From: DATJGR01 sp963735085
GTDB lineage: Bacteria > Pseudomonadota > Gammaproteobacteria > Pseudomonadales > Azotimanducaceae
Assembly: GCA_963735085.1 (NCBI GenBank)
Contig: CAVTJP010000005.1
Coordinates: 2,418,001-2,482,000, forward strand
Length of the DNA stretch: 64,000 nucleotides
Reading direction: 5' to 3'
Shown: one piece after another, positions 16,555-25,762 of the stretch
Layout: each line of letters begins with the position of its first letter
Numbering within the stretch: position 1 is the stretch's first letter
Notes under the pieces: model-generated
Seen by the model: only the letters and a program-made list of their open reading frames with translations
Told to the model about the DNA's origin: nothing
Databases searched by the model: none
Translations under genes and position numbers: made by a program

Positions 16555-17799
16555 GTGCCGGCGTGGGCAGCCGGCATGGAGCCTGGCTGCTGGTATCGGA
16601 TCTCCGGTCACACACCGGACTTGGGACTGTCAGCCTCACCGGTTGGTACGCGCTACCTGAGCGACAATGATCCGGCGTTGGATTCGCGTCTGAATCCTGC
16701 CCGAACGATGCACGAGCGCATACGACGCCGACTTGGTCGGCAGTGGCATGCGCCATGGCGCGGCCGTGTGGGTTTTGCGTCGATCACCGAAGCCTGGAAC
16801 AGCGCCGTGTATGCGTCGCGGTATGGAACGTGCGGCGCGATGATCGTGTTCGGCGGTGGCCACAACGACTACTTCGGCTCGGATGTACACGCATTCGATG
16901 TCGGCGATCGGGCCTGGCGCCGGCTGACCACCGGCTATGTAGGTGGTGGCATCGATGCGTACGGGGAAGGTGCAGTTTATCCGCATGCCGAGTATCCCGA
17001 TGGCTCACCGCTACCGCCACATACCTACGACTACGTTCAGTACGACCCGCTTGGCAATGATTATCTGTTGTTGAAGGGTCAGACGGAACTCGGCCGAAAC
17101 GTCAAAGCCGCGCCGATCCCACACCTGTTCAATCTCGACTCACTGACGTGGCGCCGCGGTCCGCAACACCCACGAGCGATCCTGAACGCCGGCGGCTTCA
17201 GCACGTGGGATGCGAAACGGCGGCTGCTGTGGGGACACAGCGGTGACGACGGTGGTGGCAATGCGTTCGTCGCGTACGCGCCGGATGGCACCAACACCGA
17301 CGGCAGCGTCGGCGCGTGGCGCGAATTTCATTCGAACAAGCTGCCGGGCGAAGCCAATCACAACGCGATGCAGATGGATCAGCTTGGCGATCTAATCGTG
17401 CTGGGACTGCATCGACGCGATTGCCTGGCAACGATCGATCCGAATGAACCAGGCGCGCCGCTCGCGGAGATCATGTCGCGTGGGTCGAAGCCGCACATTC
17501 GGGCATACGCGTCGTTGCAGTATTCGCCACATCTCGGGGCGTTGATCTATTATTCTGCTAACGATGGCGCAATGGTGCACATGGTTCGGATCGACAGCGA
17601 AGCGATCTGGACGCGCCTGACGTCAGACTCGAGTTTGGATCCAATTGCGGATGCGGCGCTGGAGTCCCGGCGTGCGGTCAACGTTGCGCACACGTTCGGT
17701 CGGTTTCGGATAGCTCACTTTCTCGAAATGGATCTGGCGTTGCTGGTTCGCCATGTCGACACGCCGGTCTATGCGATGCGATTGGTTCGGGCCGGTTGA
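16555..17799 (+). CDS. Hypothetical Kelch-like β-propeller protein
   Basis: About 414 aa if started at GTG 16555; ATG 16576 is an alternative, and the frame is open further back into the crotonase gene. Repeated Gly-Gly and W/Y motifs (MIVFGGGHNDYFGSDVHAFD, STWDAKRRLLWGHSGDDGGG, NKLPGEANHNAMQMDQLGDL, IYYSANDGAMVHMV) spaced about 45-60 residues apart suggest a Kelch/galactose-oxidase-type β-propeller. There is no signal peptide at either start. The gene begins right after the crotonase gene and may belong to the same operon. Function unknown. Confidence 0.65.
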   Translation: MPAWAAGMEPGCWYRISGHTPDLGLSASPVGTRYLSDNDPALDSRLNPARTMHERIRRRLGRQWHAPWRGRVGFASITEAWNSAVYASRYGTCGAMIVFGGGHNDYFGSDVHAFDVGDRAWRRLTTGYVGGGIDAYGEGAVYPHAEYPDGSPLPPHTYDYVQYDPLGNDYLLLKGQTELGRNVKAAPIPHLFNLDSLTWRRGPQHPRAILNAGGFSTWDAKRRLLWGHSGDDGGGNAFVAYAPDGTNTDGSVGAWREFHSNKLPGEANHNAMQMDQLGDLIVLGLHRRDCLATIDPNEPGAPLAEIMSRGSKPHIRAYASLQYSPHLGALIYYSANDGAMVHMVRIDSEAIWTRLTSDSSLDPIADAALESRRAVNVAHTFGRFRIAHFLEMDLALLVRHVDTPVYAMRLVRAG

Positions 17800-17813
17800 G
17801 CGGGCAGACGCGG

Positions 17814-18449
17814 CTATTGATTCGTCGACTTCTTTGCTGTCTCCGGTCGGTAGTCGAGCGCCCGGCCGCCTTCAACGGTGGTGTGCAACCCGACCCAGCG
17901 GCCGTCGCTGTTGGCGTACACGACCTCGATGCGGAGGTCTTTGCCCGTTAATTCGAGCAGGGTGCGATCGGCTTCGTTGACGAGCGTTTGCTTCACAGGT
18001 TGGAAGGTGCCTGTCTGACCGTTCAGCAATGCGTCGTGTTGCTGCAACAAGTCGGCATCCCAATAAGCATAGCTGGCCACGCATACGGGCAGCGTTTCGT
18101 GCCGCGTGCGCTTGCCCGATGAAACGTCGATTTCAAAGCCGGCCGCGGTGACGTGTCCGGTGAGCGTCGTATGGTCGCTGTTGACCTGAGTCTGCGTTGC
18201 GATCGATTGCAGACAGCCATTGCGCCAGGTCTCCTGCGCGGTATGGCGGTAGCGATACACCGACACCCAGAGCACCTTCACGTCGAATTCGGCATGCGAG
18301 GTCACTCGATAGGCTTCACCCGGCCCGGTGCGCTCCACGGTGAAGTGATGCCAGCCGATGCGTTTGTCGTTCAGATAGGCGCCGAAATCGAATTGCTGGG
18401 CATGTGCGGCAAGCGGCAGCAGCAGTCCGGCAAGCCATAACGCACGCAT
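17814..18449 (-). CDS. DUF6134 family secreted protein
   Basis: 211 aa with an N-terminal signal peptide (MRALWLAGLLLPLAAHAQQ). The mature part is a β-rich domain: FDFGAYLNDKRIGWHHFTV, YRVTSHAEFDVKVLWVSVYR, ATQTQVNSDHTTLTGHV, LPVCVASYAYWD, LTGKDLRIEVVY. This is the pattern of DUF6134, a family repeatedly found with desaturase / FAD / cyclopropane-synthase clusters. It is divergent from the desaturase gene here, supporting a shared role in the same envelope-lipid process. Periplasmic; role unknown. Confidence 0.75.
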   Translation of the reverse strand: MRALWLAGLLLPLAAHAQQFDFGAYLNDKRIGWHHFTVERTGPGEAYRVTSHAEFDVKVLWVSVYRYRHTAQETWRNGCLQSIATQTQVNSDHTTLTGHVTAAGFEIDVSSGKRTRHETLPVCVASYAYWDADLLQQHDALLNGQTGTFQPVKQTLVNEADRTLLELTGKDLRIEVVYANSDGRWVGLHTTVEGGRALDYRPETAKKSTNQ

Positions 18450-18588
18450 GTCAGGTCGATCGAGTCGGCATCGTTGGACACTAGCGGTGCGCGTGTGAAA
18501 TGTATGTGAAGAAATTTCCGCTGTGCATTCACGCGCCGCTCACGACCGCATTGCGATAGTCGTTGCCAACGATTCGGGCGGAGTTCCC

Positions 18589-19485
18589 ATGCAGGCGTTG
18601 CGACGGTGGTTCGTCAATGACGGTTCGAGCGGCGATGACGAGCGCATCGATGTGGTGCGGGTGGTGCCGTTCGTTGCGTTGCATCTCGGCGCTCTGGCGG
18701 CCTGCTTCGTAGGTGTCGCATGGGTCGATGTGGCGGTGGCGGTTGCGTTTTATTGGCTGCGGATGTTTGCGATCACCGGCTTCTATCATCGATATTTCAG
18801 TCACCGCGCATTCGAAACATCGCGCGGCGTGCAGTTTGCGTTTGCGCTACTGGCGGCAAGCGCCGCGCAGCGCGGCCCATTGTGGTGGGCCGGCGTGCAC
18901 CGCCACCATCATGCGGACGCTGATACCGAAGCCGATCCTCATTCGCCGCGAGGTGGTTTTCTGCACGCGCATCTGGGCTGGTTTCTGGGCCGCCGTCACT
19001 TCGCGACCGATTTTGCGCGGGTGAAGGATTGGGCACGCTTCCCGGAACTGCTGTGGCTGGACCGATACGACTCCGTGGTGCCAATTGCCGCGGCCGCCAT
19101 GTTGTTCGGTGTGGGCGCCGCGCTGCAGCGGTGGGCACCGGGGCTGGCGACGTCGGGCCCGCAGATGCTGCTGTGGGGTTACTGCGTATCCACCGTGGCA
19201 TTGCTGCACGCAACGTTGCTGGTGAATTCGGTGACGCATCGTTTCGGCAAACGCCGCTACGCCACACGCGACGACAGTCGCAACCTGCGCTGGCTGGCGT
19301 GGCTGACATTGGGCGAGGGCTGGCACAACAATCATCATCGATTCGCCGCATCGGCGCGGCAGGGCTTTTTCGCCGGCGAGATCGATCTGTGTTATCGCAT
19401 GCTGCGGTTGCTCGAGCGGTTGGGCGTGGTGCGCAATCTGCGTGCTGTGCCGGCGGCGGTCCTCGCCGAGGGTGCGCCACGATGA
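18589..19485 (+). CDS. Membrane acyl-CoA / acyl-lipid desaturase
   Basis: 298 aa from ATG 18589, chosen because GGCGGAG precedes it at proper spacing; a GTG at 18523 would add 22 residues. Di-iron His boxes are complete: HRYFSH (67-72), HRHHH (104-108) and HNNHH (246-250, in GEGWHNNHHRF), plus NSVTH near 215. Four hydrophobic helices. It introduces a double bond into a fatty acyl chain using O2. First gene of the plus-strand lipid cluster; overlaps the FAD protein by ATGA. Confidence 0.88.
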   Translation: MQALRRWFVNDGSSGDDERIDVVRVVPFVALHLGALAACFVGVAWVDVAVAVAFYWLRMFAITGFYHRYFSHRAFETSRGVQFAFALLAASAAQRGPLWWAGVHRHHHADADTEADPHSPRGGFLHAHLGWFLGRRHFATDFARVKDWARFPELLWLDRYDSVVPIAAAAMLFGVGAALQRWAPGLATSGPQMLLWGYCVSTVALLHATLLVNSVTHRFGKRRYATRDDSRNLRWLAWLTLGEGWHNNHHRFAASARQGFFAGEIDLCYRMLRLLERLGVVRNLRAVPAAVLAEGAPR

Positions 19486-20822
19486 ATCGGGTTGCGGTGA
19501 TCGGCGCCGGCATCGCCGGCATTGCGTGTGCCGATGCGCTCGATGGCAACGCTGACGTGACGCTGATCGAAGCGGCTACAACGTTGGGTGGCCACACCGA
19601 TACGCATCATTTGACGGTCGACGGTGTGAATGCGTCGATCGATTCGGGTTTCATCGTATTCAATCGTCGGAACTACCCTGAGTTTTCCGCCTGGCTCGAC
19701 GCACTCGGTGTAGCGAGTCGCGCCACCGACATGAGCTTCTCGGTGAGCCACGGCGGTAGCGGTCTCGAATATGGCACCGACCGGCTGGCGGCACTGTTGT
19801 GTCAACCCGGCAACGCGCTGCGGCCGCGATTCCTGCGGATGTTGTACGACATCGGCCGGTTCTATCGTGATGCCGCGGCGTTGACGCCGGCGCAAGCTGA
19901 ACTGAATATCGAGTCGTTCGCGGCGCACAAAGGCTACGGCACGGGATTTGTCGAGGACCATCTGTTACCGATGTGCTCGGCATTGTGGTCGCAACCCGCC
20001 GCGAACGTACGCGCGACGGCGATCGGGCACGTCGTTGAATTCATGGCCAACCACGGCATGCTGTCGTTGCGCGGGCGGCCGGCCTGGCGCGTGATCGAAG
20101 GCGGCTCGCAGCGTTACGTCGAAGCGTTCGCGCGCCAATTCCACGGTCGTATGCTAACGGATCTGCCCGTCCGCGCCGTACACCGTTGTAGTGATGGCGT
20201 CGAACTCCGGTTTGGCAATGGCGCAACGTCGCTGCGTTTCGATGCGGTCGTGTTCGCCTGCCACAGCGATCAGGCACTGAACTGTCTTGTACAGCCGACC
20301 TCGGCCGAGCAGCGGGTGCTCGGCGCAATTCGCTATCAGCCCAATCGGGCGGTAGTGCACACCGACGCCGCGCTGATGCCGCGATGCCGCAGCGCGTGGA
20401 GCAGCTGGAATGCGTTCGTCACGCCGGATGCGGATACGCGGCAGCGCCAGTACCGCCGGCGCGATGACTGCCGCCGCCATAAGGCGACGGCCGATCCGCA
20501 ACCCGAACAGGCGCCATGCACCGTGACGTACTGGATGAACCGGTTGCAGCGCCTCGACACGCCGCAACCGGTATTCGTCAGTCTGAATCCTGCACCGAAG
20601 CTACGCGAATCGCACATTCTGGCGGAGCGACACTACGCCCATCCGGTATTCGATCGGGGTGCGAGGGCAGCGCAGTTGGAAGTCGCCGCGCTGCAGGGCG
20701 TCGGCGGTGTCTACTTCGCAGGCGCCTGGACCGGGTTTGGGTTTCACGAGGACGGCTTCGTCAGTGGACGTCGCGCAGCAGCTGCCGTGCAGCAGGATCT
20801 GCGGAGGCGTCATGCCGCTTGA
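19482..20822 (+). CDS. FAD-dependent amine-oxidase-type oxidoreductase of the lipid cluster
   Basis: 446 aa from ATG 19482. The Rossmann FAD motif AVIGAGIAGIACADAL opens the protein and the sequence ends GVYFAGAWTGFGFHEDGF, the second FAD motif. Such NAD(P)-binding/FAD proteins accompany DUF1365 and cyclopropane-synthase genes; in Rhodobacter-type clusters they are implicated in modifying methylated unsaturated fatty acids (from memory). A hydrophilic Arg-rich stretch (about residues 315-345, TRQRQYRRRDDCRRH) interrupts the usual WASWN ... VTYWMNRLQ block and looks like an insertion. It overlaps the DUF1365 gene. Confidence 0.8.
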   Translation: MNRVAVIGAGIAGIACADALDGNADVTLIEAATTLGGHTDTHHLTVDGVNASIDSGFIVFNRRNYPEFSAWLDALGVASRATDMSFSVSHGGSGLEYGTDRLAALLCQPGNALRPRFLRMLYDIGRFYRDAAALTPAQAELNIESFAAHKGYGTGFVEDHLLPMCSALWSQPAANVRATAIGHVVEFMANHGMLSLRGRPAWRVIEGGSQRYVEAFARQFHGRMLTDLPVRAVHRCSDGVELRFGNGATSLRFDAVVFACHSDQALNCLVQPTSAEQRVLGAIRYQPNRAVVHTDAALMPRCRSAWSSWNAFVTPDADTRQRQYRRRDDCRRHKATADPQPEQAPCTVTYWMNRLQRLDTPQPVFVSLNPAPKLRESHILAERHYAHPVFDRGARAAQLEVAALQGVGGVYFAGAWTGFGFHEDGFVSGRRAAAAVQQDLRRRHAA

Positions 20823-21570
20823 TCGCATCGCTGAAGGTTTCATAACGCATCGCCGCGAACAACCGCTGCCACACGCGTTCCGCTATCGAATCGTCATGTT
20901 GCTGGTCGACGTCGAGCATTTGGATGCGCTGGCACGCCGCAGCCGGTTGCTGTCGATCGATCGGTTCAACGTTTTGTCGATTCGGACGCGCGCGTGCCTG
21001 CCCGATTGGCCGGGAGAGACGATTCGCGCGCGTGCGAACGCGGCAATTCGAGCGTCCGGACATCCGCCGGCGACGGGTCCCATGCTGCTGTTGCACCAAC
21101 CAGCGTCCTGGGGGGCGGGCTTCAACCCGGTGCGGTTCGTGTTCTGTCTGGACGCCTCCGCGCAACGGATCGAGTATCTGATCGGCGAGATCAACAACAC
21201 CCCCTGGGGTGAGCGGCACAGCTATGTATTGCGTGCGCCGACCCCGGCGTCGCGCGTCGAGTTCGAGTTCGACAAGGCGTTCCACGTATCGCCATTCAAT
21301 CCGATGGCTCAGCAGTATCGTTGGAGTATTGAATACGAACCGTGTCGGATCGCTATTCGGATGGTTCTTGCCCAGGACGGTGTCGCTGTTTTTCGGTCGG
21401 CGCTCGCGTTGCGCACGGCGCCGGTCACTTCTGGTGCGCTGCGTCGTGTGGCATTTCGTTTCGCCGGACAACCATTTATTCAACTGTTACGCATCTACCG
21501 TCAGGCCGCGGTGCTGTGGGTGCGCGGCAGCCCCTTCCACAACCACCCGAAATACGGAGTCGACTCATGA
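20812..21570 (+). CDS. DUF1365 family protein
   Basis: 252 aa from ATG 20812, overlapping the FAD gene by 11 bp. It shows HRREQPLPHAFRYRIVMLLV, FNPVRFVFCLD, EINNTPWGERHSYVL, KAFHVSPFNPMAQQYRW and the end YRQAAVLWVRGSPFHNHPKY, all characteristic of DUF1365. No membrane helix. It is almost always linked to FAD protein and cyclopropane-synthase genes; biochemical function not known to me. ATGA overlap with the methyltransferase downstream. Confidence 0.88.
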   Translation: MPLDRIAEGFITHRREQPLPHAFRYRIVMLLVDVEHLDALARRSRLLSIDRFNVLSIRTRACLPDWPGETIRARANAAIRASGHPPATGPMLLLHQPASWGAGFNPVRFVFCLDASAQRIEYLIGEINNTPWGERHSYVLRAPTPASRVEFEFDKAFHVSPFNPMAQQYRWSIEYEPCRIAIRMVLAQDGVAVFRSALALRTAPVTSGALRRVAFRFAGQPFIQLLRIYRQAAVLWVRGSPFHNHPKYGVDS

Positions 21571-22823
21571 CGGCAAGTATTCTGCGCGACGCGCCAGCCA
21601 ATGCCATTGGCCGTATCGATTCCATCTGTCGACGCATGCTGGCAATACGCCTCGGCAAATTCGCTGCCGGTGGCCTTGCGATCTCCGATGCGCGCGGCTC
21701 GATGCGGTTCGGCAATGCGCCGTTTGTCGATATTGTGGTTCATCGACCCCGTTTCTACCGTCGGATCGCTGGCGGTGGCACATTAGGTGCGGCGGAGTCT
21801 TATGTGGACGGCGATTGGGATTGCAGTGACCTCGTCGGCCTGGTGCGGCTGCTGGTTCGTGAGCGTGACGCGACGCAGGCGCTGGAAGGCGGGGCGGCGT
21901 TGCTGGCGGGTCTGGCAACGCGCCTGCTTCACATACTGACGCGCGACAACAGCGAATACGGCAGTCGCCGCAACATCGCCGCGCACTACGATCTGGGCAA
22001 CCAGTTGTTCGAACGCATGCTCGATTCGCGCATGCAGTATTCCGCGGCAATGTTCGAAGGCGAACAGGATGATCTCGAACGCGCCAGCGTTCGCAAGCTC
22101 GATGCGATCGTGCGGAAACTGGAACTGAACCGCGACGATCATCTGCTTGAAATCGGCAGTGGTTGGGGTGGACTGGCCATTTATGCGGCGCGCGCATCCG
22201 GCTGTCGGGTGACCACCACCACCGTCTCGCGCGAACAATACGAATACGCCCGCGCACGCGTGGCAGAAGCGGGACTTGCGCAACAGATCGAGGTGTTGTG
22301 CCTCGACTATCGGCAGTTGACGGGACGCTATTCGAAGTTGGTATCGGTGGAGATGGTGGAGGCGGTCGGCGCGAATCACCTCGAGGAATATTTCGCGGCG
22401 CTGAATCGGCTGCTCGACGACGATGGCCTGGCGCTGTTGCAGGCCATCACGATCGCGGACCCGCATTATCGAAGCGCGTTGCGGTCGGTCGATTTCATCA
22501 AGCGGCACATTTTTCCTGGCAGCTTCATCCCGTGCGTGTCGGTGCTGATCGGCGCGGCCACGCGTGAAAGCAACCTGGTGGTGTTGAATCTCGAGGACCT
22601 CGGCGCGGACTACGCGCGCACGTTGCTGGCCTGGCGGCGGCGTTTCGATGCACATTGGCCCGACATCGCCCGGTTGGGTTTCGACGAACGCTTCCGACGA
22701 TTGTGGTCGTTCTACCTGTGTTATTGCGAAGGCGGCTTTCGGGAACGGGCGCTGTCGGACGTACAGTTGCTGTTCGCAAAACCTCTCTATCGGGGCCGGC
22801 CATGGCGAGCGCGCTCGGTATGA
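21567..22823 (+). CDS. Cyclopropane-fatty-acyl-phospholipid synthase family methyltransferase 1
   Basis: 418 aa from ATG 21567. SAM-dependent methyltransferase acting on double bonds of phospholipid acyl chains. The SAM site is LLEIGSGWGGLAIYA (183-197), preceded by the family signature NIAAHYDLGNQLFERMLDS with QYSAAMF. C-terminal FIKRHIFPGSFIPCVSVL and FYLCYCEGGFRERAL match Cfa enzymes. The N-terminal lipid-binding domain (about 20-100) is present. Whether it makes a cyclopropane ring or a methyl branch cannot be told. ATGA overlap with DUF2878. Confidence 0.9.
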   Translation: MTASILRDAPANAIGRIDSICRRMLAIRLGKFAAGGLAISDARGSMRFGNAPFVDIVVHRPRFYRRIAGGGTLGAAESYVDGDWDCSDLVGLVRLLVRERDATQALEGGAALLAGLATRLLHILTRDNSEYGSRRNIAAHYDLGNQLFERMLDSRMQYSAAMFEGEQDDLERASVRKLDAIVRKLELNRDDHLLEIGSGWGGLAIYAARASGCRVTTTTVSREQYEYARARVAEAGLAQQIEVLCLDYRQLTGRYSKLVSVEMVEAVGANHLEEYFAALNRLLDDDGLALLQAITIADPHYRSALRSVDFIKRHIFPGSFIPCVSVLIGAATRESNLVVLNLEDLGADYARTLLAWRRRFDAHWPDIARLGFDERFRRLWSFYLCYCEGGFRERALSDVQLLFAKPLYRGRPWRARSV

Positions 22824-23320
22824 AACTGCACGCGGTGGTCAACGGCGTATTGTTTCAGGTGACCTGGTTCGCCGCGGTACTCGGCGGCACCGTGGCGGGG
22901 CTTGCAGCCTGTGCGGCGCTGGCGGCGCATGCGTTCTGGCGTGGTGGGCGCGGCGATCTGGCGCTGGCCGCCATTGTTGGCGCGATTGGTCTGGGGCTCG
23001 ACACGATCTGGATCTACTGCGGAATCCTCGACTTCCACGGCACGGTACCGGCACCACATTGGATCGTGGTGTTGTGGGTGGCGCTGGGTCTGTCGATGAA
23101 TCACAGCCTGTCGATGCTCATTGGGCGTCCGTGGTTGGCGGCGGCGCTCGCCGCGGTTGCGTGTCCACTGTCCTATCTCGGTGGCGCTGCGCTCGGTGCG
23201 GTCGTGATACCGAAACCGGTTCTGCTGATCGTCGTCGCGTTGAGCTGGGCGGTTCTGTTCGCCTGCCTGTTCGGCGCGGTCGCACCTTTTCTCAATCGTC
23301 AGTTCGAGGAGACAGCCTGA
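22820..23320 (+). CDS. DUF2878 family membrane protein
   Basis: 166 aa from ATG 22820, chosen for the ATGA overlap seen elsewhere in this operon; ATG 22802 would add six residues. Several strongly hydrophobic segments (VLFQVTWFAAVLGG, LALAAIVGAIGLGLDTIWIY, HWIVVLWVALGLSMNHSLS, LLIVVALSWAVLFACLFG) make it an inner-membrane protein. The pattern NGVLFQVTWFAAV, DTIWIYCGIL and LGLSMNHSL is that of DUF2878, a regular member of desaturase/cyclopropane-synthase clusters. Function unknown. Confidence 0.85.
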   Translation: MKLHAVVNGVLFQVTWFAAVLGGTVAGLAACAALAAHAFWRGGRGDLALAAIVGAIGLGLDTIWIYCGILDFHGTVPAPHWIVVLWVALGLSMNHSLSMLIGRPWLAAALAAVACPLSYLGGAALGAVVIPKPVLLIVVALSWAVLFACLFGAVAPFLNRQFEETA

Positions 23321-24357
23321 TGGGAATCGCACAAACGATCGCCGAACGCGGCTACGTGCCGGACTTCCTGGTACGACGGGAAATCCGCCGTCTCGTGCGC
23401 GAGCGCCTGCACGAAGAGCGACGCGGATCGCAGGCAATGCGCGAGGCACGCTATGCAGAGCTGATCGATACGCTCGGCCGCAGCCCCGTTGCGTTGCATA
23501 CCGAAGCCGCCAACGCGCAGCATTACGAGGTGCCGACGCGGTTCTTCCAGATCGTGCTGGGCCGGCACCTCAAGTACAGCGCGTGCCTGTGGCAGGACGA
23601 CGATGACGATCTCGATGCGGCGGAAGCGAATATGATCGCGCTCTACGCAGAACGGGCAGGGTTGCACGACGGACAACGCATTCTCGATCTGGGCTGCGGC
23701 TGGGGTTCGTTCTCGCTGTGGGCGGCCCAGCGCTATCCGGTAGCGCAATTCACTGCGGTGTCGAATTCGCGCAGCCAGCGGACATTCATCGAGAAGCGGG
23801 CAAAGTTGCTGGGCCTGCATAACCTGGAAGTGATCACCGCAGATGCCAACGCACTCGATTTCCCGACGGGTGCGTTTGACCGGGTGGTGTCGGTGGAAAT
23901 GTTCGAGCACGTGAGGAACTATCGGACGCTGCTCGAGCGGATCGCACGCTGGCTCGCGCCGGATGGAAAGTTGTTCGTGCACATATTCTGTCATCGCGAG
24001 CTGATGTATCCGTTCGAGACCGAAGGTGCCGACAACTGGATGGGGCGGCATTTCTTCACCGGCGGTCTGATGCCGGCGGCCGACACGCTGACGCATTTCC
24101 AGCAGCATCTGCGCGTCGAAAACCGCTGGCCGTTGTCGGGCCGACATTACCAACGCACGGCCGCGGCGTGGCTCGAACGGATGGACGATCATCCGGATGC
24201 GGTGCATTCCGCGCTCGTGGGGGCGTATGGCGACGATGTCGATCGCTGGATTCAGCGCTGGCGCTTTTTCTTCATGGCCTGTGAAGAACTGTTCGGCTAC
24301 CGTGACGGTGACGAATGGCAGGTCTGCCACTACCTGATGAGTCCTTCGAACGGATGA
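23320..24357 (+). CDS. Cyclopropane-synthase-type SAM methyltransferase 2
   Basis: 345 aa from ATG 23320 (TGATG junction with the previous gene). SAM motif ILDLGCGWGSFSLWAA (121-136), with QHYEVPTRFFQIVLGRHLKYSACLW before it and NWMGRHFFTGGLMPAAD after it. It is shorter than the first methyltransferase and belongs to the plant-like/UfaM-type branch rather than E. coli Cfa, judged by the N-terminal REIRRLVRERL region. Two different methyltransferases in one operon suggest sequential or alternative modification of one unsaturated lipid. It ends 16 bp before the sensor kinase. Confidence 0.87.
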   Translation: MGIAQTIAERGYVPDFLVRREIRRLVRERLHEERRGSQAMREARYAELIDTLGRSPVALHTEAANAQHYEVPTRFFQIVLGRHLKYSACLWQDDDDDLDAAEANMIALYAERAGLHDGQRILDLGCGWGSFSLWAAQRYPVAQFTAVSNSRSQRTFIEKRAKLLGLHNLEVITADANALDFPTGAFDRVVSVEMFEHVRNYRTLLERIARWLAPDGKLFVHIFCHRELMYPFETEGADNWMGRHFFTGGLMPAADTLTHFQQHLRVENRWPLSGRHYQRTAAAWLERMDDHPDAVHSALVGAYGDDVDRWIQRWRFFFMACEELFGYRDGDEWQVCHYLMSPSNG

Positions 24358-24373
24358 CGCTCCCGAGCGAAAC

Positions 24374-25762
24374 ATGAAACGAACCGGCGTCCGGGCGCGT
24401 CTCGGGCGGGCGTTTGCGCTGCAGATCGCAGTGATCAGCGCGGCCGTCATCGTCGGGGTGTTCGGCATCACTTTCGTCGTATCCGACGTGCTGTCCCGCA
24501 AGGCGTTGCAGGGCGAGGCCGCGCACTATTGGATGCGTTGGGAGACCAACGCCGCGGCGCCACCGCCCGATACCAACAACATGACCGGTTACCTCGCGCG
24601 CGGCGACGACTTCACGTCGATCCCTGCGCCGCTTCGTGGGCAACTGCCCGGATTCCGGCGCATCGACTTCCAGGGCGAGCGGCCGCTGCTGTACGTCAAC
24701 GACGGGCCCGGCGGGCGCCTGTATCTAGTGTTCCAGCAACAGCAGGTGTCCGATCTGACGCTGTACTTCGGCGCCATACCCGGTGCGCTGGTGCTGCTGT
24801 TCATCTACGCACTGTCGTTCATCACGTATCGCCTCTCGCAGCGCGCGGTGTCACCGCTGGTGAGCCTGGCGCAGCGGCTGGAAACGTACGATCCGAAGCG
24901 CGATGCCGGAACGCATCTCGATGTGGACGATCTGCGCGATAGCGCGGACGCCGAGGTGACGACGATGATTGAGGCGTTGGATCGTTTCACGCGCCGTCTG
25001 GAAGCATTCGTTGTTCGCGAGCGCAATTTCACGCGCGACGCGAGCCATGAACTGCGCACACCGATCGCGGTCGTGCGCGCCTGCCTGGATCTGTTGGAGC
25101 GCGACAAGCAGCGCCCAGCGGCGGATCAGGCGTCACTGGACCGAATGCGGCGCGCGATTTCACAAATGCAGTCGCTGATAGAGAATCTGCTGTTGCTGGC
25201 GCGAGAGGATGAGCTGCATGCGTTGGACGAAACCACGAACGTCAACGCGTTGGTGGCCGAACAGATCGATCTGTTGGCCGATCTGGCGCGGGAAACCGGC
25301 AACACCGTGAAGCTGACCGAACGCGCCGGGCTGATCGTCGATGCACCGCCGCGCATGATTGCGATCGTACTGACGAACCTGTTGCGCAACGCGCTGACGT
25401 ACAGCCGCGACGGCGTCGTGGATGTCTCGGTCGGCGCAGATTCGGTCTCGGTGCGCGATGCGGGCATCGGCATGAGCAACGCCGATCTGGCGCGCGTTTT
25501 CGAACCGTTCTTTCGTGCTCAAGCGCGTGGTCAAGCGCGCGATGAAGCACACGATGAAGCATCGCAGCCGCTGGCTGTATCCGGCCAGGGATTGGGCCTG
25601 GCGATCGTGCGGCGACTGGTGGATCAGTTCGGCTGGTCGCTCGATTTGTCGAGTACGCTCGGCCACGGCACGACGGTGATCTTGCGCTTCACGCGAAGCC
25701 CGTCCGCTCAGCGCGATCGTATACAGAACCCCAGCCCCGGTACGGTTTCGATCAACTCCTGA
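24374..25762 (+). CDS. Sensor histidine kinase (QseC/PmrB-like)
   Basis: 462 aa. TM1 about 16-37, a periplasmic loop of roughly 90 residues, TM2 about 131-151, HAMP about 152-205, HisKA with RDASHELRTP (phosphorylated His225), then N box NLLRNALTYS, G1 RDAGIGMS, FEPFFRA, and G2 GQGLGLAIVRRL. The ATP lid between FEPFFRA and GQGLGLA holds an extra Ala/Gln/Asp/Glu stretch encoded by short tandem repeats. It is the last gene of the lipid operon and its final 55 bp overlap the response-regulator gene on the opposite strand. Likely senses an envelope signal and phosphorylates that regulator. Confidence 0.9.
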   Translation: MKRTGVRARLGRAFALQIAVISAAVIVGVFGITFVVSDVLSRKALQGEAAHYWMRWETNAAAPPPDTNNMTGYLARGDDFTSIPAPLRGQLPGFRRIDFQGERPLLYVNDGPGGRLYLVFQQQQVSDLTLYFGAIPGALVLLFIYALSFITYRLSQRAVSPLVSLAQRLETYDPKRDAGTHLDVDDLRDSADAEVTTMIEALDRFTRRLEAFVVRERNFTRDASHELRTPIAVVRACLDLLERDKQRPAADQASLDRMRRAISQMQSLIENLLLLAREDELHALDETTNVNALVAEQIDLLADLARETGNTVKLTERAGLIVDAPPRMIAIVLTNLLRNALTYSRDGVVDVSVGADSVSVRDAGIGMSNADLARVFEPFFRAQARGQARDEAHDEASQPLAVSGQGLGLAIVRRLVDQFGWSLDLSSTLGHGTTVILRFTRSPSAQRDRIQNPSPGTVSINS

